Part shown: positions 59,079 through 64,000 of the stretch, piece by piece
How the letters are laid out: every line of letters begins with the position of its first letter
How positions within the stretch are numbered: the stretch's first letter is position 1
Assembly (NCBI GenBank): GCA_036346355.1
Contig: CM070577.1
Coordinates: 78,390,509 to 78,454,508 of the forward strand
DNA length: 64,000 bases
Direction of reading: 5' to 3'
Origin: Rhipidocladum racemiflorum
Lineage: Eukaryota > Streptophyta > Magnoliopsida > Poales > Poaceae
Program-made: the position numbers and the translations under genes
Notes under the pieces: model-generated
What the model was told of the DNA's origin: nothing
What the model saw: the letters and a program-made list of their open reading frames with translations, nothing else
Database searches by the model: none

Positions 59079-59326
59079 TGTAATACCCTGCCCATTAATT
59101 TGACGGCCTATGTGGCCCATTTGGAGCTGTAGTGGGATTAGTCTCGCATTACTTGATTAAAGTGAGTTGTAGTAGTATATAATATCTGTTGGGTCTAAAC
59201 ATAATACCTCTAGTTTAACCCTTTTACACGAAGCAAGTACGAAAGTGTAAATGGGCGACGACACATGCACGAGTCCGCTTTGTAGGTGAGCTAGGTATTG
59301 AGCGAAATTTGAGACAAGGTGTTATC
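59079..59326 (+). repeat. 3' LTR of the TRIM-like element
   Basis: Starts TGTAATACCCTGCCC and aligns with the split 5' LTR through AGCGAAATTTGA. The end, GTGTTATC, has lost the expected CA, so the last bases are uncertain. Confidence 0.7.
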
Positions 59327-60114
59327 CTGGGAAGGTTCAAAAATTTTTAATGGGGTGGTTCAACGTCTAGAAAAATATTCACAAAATTTGTATATAAGCA
59401 TCCATAATGGGATGATTTCGTTCAAGTAAATAAATACATAGGTTTCTTTTTCGTAAATAATCCCATATGTGTACTACTCGTATAAGCAACCAAATATATC
59501 CTAGAGACTGTGAAATCATGTGCTAAAAAATTGGTTTAGTGATGAATTTGGTATTACAAAGTGGTTGTGCTCATGGCATGTGTAGTGCATGTACGTGTGT
59601 TGTTTTAGATGATTAATTGATATGCTTGTGATAGCATGGTAGTTGTTTTGTTTGATGCAATGCGCTCCTGTGAGTGGTTGCATGGATTGATCTTGAGCCA
59701 AGTCGTGGACTTGTGCTCATATACGGTTTCGTGTTTGTTCATGTGCAGGTGTTGCTCGAGGTTGAACGTGGTCGGTGATGGAATCGGAACTACGTTCATA
59801 GAGGAACTGAGGTTCAGGACTAAGTTCAGGGAGGAACCGAGGTCATAGTGGTCGAGGATGTCATGCGGGATGTTCGGACTAGAGAACAATGCACGTGAAT
59901 ACGAGTGAGTCACGCGGTAGCGGCAGGTGGGCCGTACGCGTGCATGCGTGAATTTTGGGCTGTGCATATATTGGGCCATATGTAATTGAACTAGATGGAT
60001 ATGCATGCATGTGTTTGTATACAAACTCTTTAGGTTTGCTCATTATAAATAGGAGGTATCTTCTGTTTATAGAGAGCTGGACATTAGGGTTTGTACTCTT
60101 TTATTGAAAGTACT
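59327..60114 (+). other. Unassigned, LTR-like or promoter-like DNA
   Basis: No ORF of note. TATAAATAG at 60044-60052 is followed by AGAGAGCTGGACATTAGGGT, a string of the kind found after the TATA box of some plant LTRs. It may be the U3/R part of an LTR cut by Tat element E2 at 60115, but I could not find its start or a second copy. Confidence 0.4.
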
Positions 60115-60954
60115 TGTTTGCACCAAAATTTGGCAAGGCTGATCTCGTGGAGATCGGTTTTGATAAGGATATGTCGGTTATAGCAAGTTGATACCATTTC
60201 GGATTGGAGGGCCGCGATTCAAAGGAAACTGAGTCCAATACGGGTAGGATAAGAGATTGAGTCGGATATGATCGGACTTAACATGGTAAGTAGAGATTGA
60301 GGCCGATACGGGTGATTGAAGAGACCAAAGAGGATACGTTCAGGCCGAGTGCTATATAAGAGGACTAGAGGCGAGAAGGAAAAGGCGCCCAGAGCCAACC
60401 CACAAACACGCTTTACTTTTCCCTTATTTTCCTGTCAACTAGTAGTAGTCTTTTAGTTTTAGAACCTTTCCTTTGTAATTGCTTTGATCAATAAAGTTGC
60501 GCATCGCCGATTGTTGATCTTTACCGATTACACCAGTGTCTGATTTGCTTTGTTTTGTTGCGCATCGCCTCTCAAAGCCAATCTACCTTTACCCTCGGAT
60601 TAGCCCTGGTCGGCTAATCTAGTTATCCCCTGATCGGCTTTTAGCCGACCGGACTAGATCTTCAACGAAGTATTAGATCGGCTTAATAGCCGATTGAGTT
60701 ACATATCATCCTCTGGCCGATTGTTGATTTGCAAGATCTTCAACGAAGTATTAGATCGGCTTAATAGCCGATTGAGTTACATATCATCCTCTGGCCGATT
60801 ACATCGCCAGATTTCTAGATCGGATCTTCTAGCCGATCTGTTGACATATCCCTTCTTGCCGATTACAGGATCAAATCGGCTGGCACGCTCAAACCCGGTG
60901 TTTGTCTTGTGTGTTCGAGGCTGAGAACCCTGCTTCACGTTTTTAGCGCGAACA
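60115..60954 (+). repeat. 5' LTR of Tat element E2 (840 bp)
   Basis: TGTTTGCACCAAAATTTGGC to TTTTAGCGCGAACA. TATATAAG at 60353-60360 is the likely TATA box. The LTR is 230 bp longer than that of E1. One reason is a direct duplication of 67 bp (60656-60722 and 60734-60800) made of AGATCTTCAACGAAG...CTGGCCGATT. GCCGAT/ATCGGC words are dense in the 3' third. Confidence 0.92.
60656..60800 (+). repeat. Tandem duplication inside the E2 LTR
   Basis: Two 67-bp copies, apparently identical, with a period of 78 bp (60656-60722, 60734-60800). The E1 and E3 LTRs lack the second copy. It lies downstream of the TATA box and so within the transcribed part. Confidence 0.92.
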
Positions 60955-60956
60955 TA

Positions 60957-60977
60957 TTTTGGCACACCCGGTGGGAC
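60957..60977 (+). promoter_or_regulatory. Primer-binding region of E2
   Basis: TTTTGGCACACCCGGTGGGA follows the LTR end after two bases. E3 has the same block with one change (63715-63733: TTGGCACGCCCGGTGGGAC). Position and conservation indicate the tRNA primer site; I do not assign the tRNA. Confidence 0.78.
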
Positions 60978-60994
60978 CACGAAGAAAATCAATC

Positions 60995-63089
60995 ATGTCA
61001 TCAACTGATAAGCCTGCGGTTACCGCCGATATCAACACTGATGCTATAATCGCGCCTCAAATGGCCGATTTAACCCCTGAACAACGAAAAGAAATCGAAG
61101 ACCGAAAGGCAGCTTTGGAAGAAATGATGCTGCGGTGCTTCCAGAAAACACGCCGTGGCGTTACTCAAAAGACTGCACTCCCAAGCATCAATCCTATCGG
61201 AGATTCGTCATCCGAATCGGTAAGCCGATACGCACCCGCTCAAGCCGATCTATCAAATATGATTGAGCAATCTGTTCATCACGCATTAATTAATCAGTCA
61301 TCGGCTCTAGTATCCACATTAAAGCCGATGATAGAAAATAGCGTGAAAACAATTGCTCAAGAATTAGCTGTAATCTGCAAGCCCGCTAGATCCACCACAA
61401 ACCATCCCTACATACCCAGTATATTCCATAACACCCAACACCAATACAGTAAACATGTCGGCTCAAACACCTGTCATAATGCCAACTCAACCTACTGTTT
61501 TGAAACCAAGCATACAGAAAGGTGGGTTTACACACTACCACGGGCACACGGATGGGGCTAAGGTAAACACACCAAACCCGGCAAACGGACCCTCCAGTAG
61601 CAATGGTCTATCGGCTTATCAGCCGATTGAAACCAACCAGGCTCCACAATCACGGGGAACCACAACTATGAGGCAAGCGCCATACATAGTAATGCCGTAC
61701 GCTGAGCCCCTTACACCCATACCCAATACGTCGGCTTTCAATCGCGATTATGACCAAGTACCAAGACCTCCTGCGGCGCGATTTGGACAAAGACCCGAGT
61801 TTGCACTCGGGGCAGACGCATAAACAATGAGAATTGGCAATGTCGGTTGCACCACAAGCCGACAATGTCAATCGGGCGTAACAAATTACCAACGCTTTTG
61901 AGAGAACAGTTCGGCTTACAGCCCAGAGGAAGGATAATCGGCTACAGGAAGCCGTATCCCGATTACATAGACCGAATGCCATACCCCCACAACTTTAGGA
62001 TACCAGACTTTGCTAAATTCTCAGGTGATGATTCTGTTACCACAATTGAGCATATCGGACGGTTTATGGCTCAATGTGGGGAGGCTGCACAGTCCGATGG
62101 ATTAAAAATTAGATTGTTTCCTTTATCATTGTCTGGCGCTGCATTCACTTGGTTCACTAATCTACCCCCAAATTCAGTTCATATATGGAACGATTTAGAA
62201 AGCCGATTCCATGAATACTTCTTTTCGGGGACTATGGAGCTTAGGATTTCTGATCTTAGTTCAGTCCGACAGAAGTACGGCGAATCGGTTTCCGATTATA
62301 TCAAGAGATTTAGAGGCATACGGAATAGATGCTTCAGTGTAACATTACCCGATGATCAATTGGCCGATCTAGCGTTCCAAGGGTTAATCCCGCCATTAAA
62401 AGAAAAACTATCGGGCCAGGAGTTCCCCGACTTAGGCCACCTACTCCATCGCGTATCGGCACATGAAAGCCGATATGCAGAGAGCAAAGGGTTTAAAGAT
62501 AGATTTAAGCCAAACAGTAATGAAAAGGCCAAAGTAAACATGGTAGATTACAATTCAAGCGATACCTCTGAGGACGAAGTAGAAATAAACATAGCCGAGT
62601 GGACTAAGGGTTCCAAAAAACCACTCGTATGCTCTCTACTTAAGCCGACGAAAAATAGGGCGGAAGTCAAGTACTCATATGATGTTTCAAAATGTGACAA
62701 AATATTTGATTTATTGTTACAAGAAAAACTCATAAGGTTACCAGAAGGGCACGTCGTCCCGTCAGCCGAAGAAATTAAAAAGCGAAGGTATTGTAAATGG
62801 CACCATTCATTTTCACATAACACTAACGATTGCAATATTTTTCGACAGCAGATTCAATCGGCCATCGCCGATGGCACGTTAAAGTTTGCGGAAGAATCGG
62901 CTATGCAAATAGATATGAACCCTTTCCAGGTCAACATGGTGCAGTGCTCACAAAAAGGAAAGGGACCTATGAAAGATGTTAAACCGACAAAAGGAAATGA
63001 AACAGTGCAGATTACTATCGGCTCCCTACAAATAGAAGCCGATAAAAATGGACAGAACTCAAGGACGGTAAAACCAAGAGGAGACCTGG
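60995..63089 (+). pseudogene. gag: Tat gag of E2 (frameshifted, cut by E3)
   Basis: ATG at 60995, 18 bp behind the primer site, starts MSSTDKPAVTADINTDAIIA. An N-terminal region with TPEQRKEIEDRKAALEEM runs to about 61440, where the frame moves to SAQTPVIMPTQPTV (61455-61823). A stop at 61823 and a further shift lead to the capsid-type domain (61847 on: FRIPDFAKFSGDDSVTTIEH, LSLSGAAFTWFTNLPPNSVH, IWNDLESRFHEYFFSG), which fits the Retrotrans_gag family. The zinc-like motif YCKWHHSFSHNTNDC is near 62800. E3 enters at 63090 within GDL. Confidence 0.87.
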
Positions 63090-63710
63090 TGTTTGCACCA
63101 AAATTCGGCATGTATTGAAATCGGTCTGAAACGGAAAGGAAGTGTTCGTATGGAAAGAAATCGGTAAACGAATCGGAAAAGGAATCCGTTTCTAAAAAGG
63201 AAAGGAAATCAGATTAGAGGCCGATACGGATAAACGCACCGTATCCATGTACAACTCGGATCGGCCAGGTGTGTTATAAAAGGGGCGACGCTGCGAGAAT
63301 CAATCAATCCAACAATACACACATCTACTTTTTACAAGCTTTTCTTTTACATTGTTTTTAGCTTCATAGACCTCTCTGCAAGTCGACGGAATCAACATAG
63401 TTGCGCATCGCCGATTGTTGATTTTACCGACTTCACCCAGGTTCGATCTGCTTCGCTTTGTTGCGCATCGCCTTCTCGAAGCCGATTTTACCTTGTATCC
63501 GGATCGATTGTAACCGGTTGATCTAGTTATCCCCTAATCGGTTCTTGCCGACTAGCGAAAAGCCGATAGATCCTTGTTTATCGGCTTTGATCAAATTACA
63601 AACTCTACCTTGTCAATTTCAGGTCAAATTGACTGGCACGCTCTGCAAACCCGGCGTTTGTCTTGTGTGTTCGAGGCCGAAAACCCTCCTTCACGTTTTT
63701 TGCGCGAACA
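63090..63710 (+). repeat. 5' LTR of Tat element E3 (621 bp)
   Basis: TGTTTGCACCAAAATTCGGC to TTTTTGCGCGAACA. TATAAAA at 63275-63281. Closest in length and layout to the E1 LTR. Confidence 0.92.
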
Positions 63711-63751
63711 TATTTTGGCACGCCCGGTGGGACCTCAGAAGGAAGTCGATC

Positions 63752-64000
63752 ATGTCGTCAACCGGAAAATCCACATCTACCACCGACATCAACACAGATG
63801 CGATAATCGAGCTTACATTAGCTGATCTAACGCTCGAGCAAAGAAAAGGAAATTGAAGATCGAAGCCGCGCTTGAAGAGACGATCTTGAGGTGCTACCGT
63901 AAGACCCGATGGGGTGTTACCCGTAAGACCGCGCTCCCAACGCTCAACCCCATCGGCTGACGGCAAAGATCCCAACCAAGCTGATAAGCCAATACATGCC
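63752..64000 (+). pseudogene. gag: Tat gag of E3, N-terminal start
   Basis: ATG at 63752 opens MSSTGKSTSTTDINTDAIIE and then LTLADLTLEQRKGN with a stop at 63856. E2 has QRKEIEDRKAALEEM at this place. A single added base in the GAAAAGGAAATTG stretch explains the shift. The sequence then continues, out of frame, similar to E2 (about CCGTAAGACCCGATGGGGTG) to the window end. Confidence 0.82.

Larger units (their letters stand above)
38490..59326 (+). mobile_element. TRIM-like miniature LTR element (about 0.73 kb without insertions)
   Basis: The 5' LTR is 38490-38625 plus 58730-58853 (about 260 bp; TGTAATACCCC...GTGTTGCACA). It is followed directly by TGGTATCAGAGTATC, a tRNA-Met-type primer-binding site (58854-58868). 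A 225-bp interior without an ORF ends in a purine-rich tract (ATAATGGAGGGTGAA) before the 3' LTR at 59079, which starts TGTAATACCCTG. The LTRs agree over their length but differ at many positions, so the element is old. The 3' LTR end near 59326 is uncertain and no target duplication is clear. Size and structure fit a terminal-repeat retrotransposon in miniature. Confidence 0.75.
60115..64000 (+). mobile_element. Tat-lineage element E2, 5' part (runs out of window)
   Basis: A 5' LTR, a primer-binding region and a gag that matches and extends the E1 gag. It is interrupted at 63090 by E3, and the rest must lie to the right of the window. It supplies the N-terminal half of gag that E1 lacks here. 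Confidence 0.9.
63090..64000 (+). mobile_element. Tat element E3 nested in gag of E2 (5' part)
   Basis: A complete 5' LTR (63090-63710), a primer-binding region and the start of gag stand inside the E2 gag, in the same direction. All three Tat copies in the window belong to one family. The five bases before the insertion are CCTGG; the right end is beyond the window. Confidence 0.88.

Noticed and set aside
59605..60024. A 139-codon minus-strand ORF upstream of E2
   Set aside because: No recognisable domain, overlaps promoter-like DNA and is cut by no known gene structure; probably chance.

Overview
This window is a plant nuclear intergenic block made almost entirely of nested transposable elements. 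The element types present (Tat-lineage and Tekay-type Ty3/gypsy elements, a Sirevirus-like Ty1/copia element with 3.1-kb LTRs, and a CACTA transposon with TnpA and Tnp2) and the GC-rich LTR segments fit a large grass (Poaceae) genome. The species cannot be named from the sequence. I see no intact host gene, tRNA, rRNA or CRISPR array.

Layout. (1) 1-13112: a Tat-lineage gypsy element (E1, + strand) whose 5' end lies left of the window. It is broken by two solo LTRs of one family, called LTR-A here (ending at 1234, and 5771-8172). Its gag, protease, RT, two RNase H domains and integrase carry stops and frameshifts. Between pol and the 3' LTR lies an antisense, multi-exon gene with a plant-mobile-domain-like N-terminal part and a coiled-coil C-terminal part. 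(2) 13113-13675 and 36799-38489: unassigned, possibly host, DNA, split by (3) 13676-36793, a Sirevirus-like copia element on the minus strand. It has gag but no recognisable pol. Its left LTR holds a 9.1-kb CACTA transposon (14882-24015) and its gag is split by a third LTR-A (29432-31854). (4) 38490-59326: an old, small TRIM-like element. It holds a fourth LTR-A (38626-58724), which in turn holds a complete Tekay chromovirus (39973-50690, minus strand) and a long solo LTR (LTR-B, 50795-58035). LTR-B holds another solo LTR (LTR-C, 52252-55000). (5) 59327-60114: unassigned, LTR-like. (6) 60115-64000: the 5' end of a second Tat element (E2), whose gag is interrupted at 63090 by a third Tat element (E3) of the same family.

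Most boundaries rest on target-site duplications that I could read directly: CCAGC, ATTTA, TCAGG and three others of 5 bp, plus the 3-bp ATC of the CACTA element. The order of insertion is therefore well supported. In the deepest stack (TRIM > LTR-A > LTR-B > LTR-C) there are four levels.

The most interesting items are the antisense gene in E1, which stays open across three GT-AG introns while the sense genes around it are broken; the gag-only copia element with palindrome-rich LTRs and several polypurine tracts; four solo copies of LTR-A, all in the same orientation, with conserved splice-like sites; and paired Tekay LTRs whose differences are mostly small indels in GC-rich stretches, which may be assembly errors.
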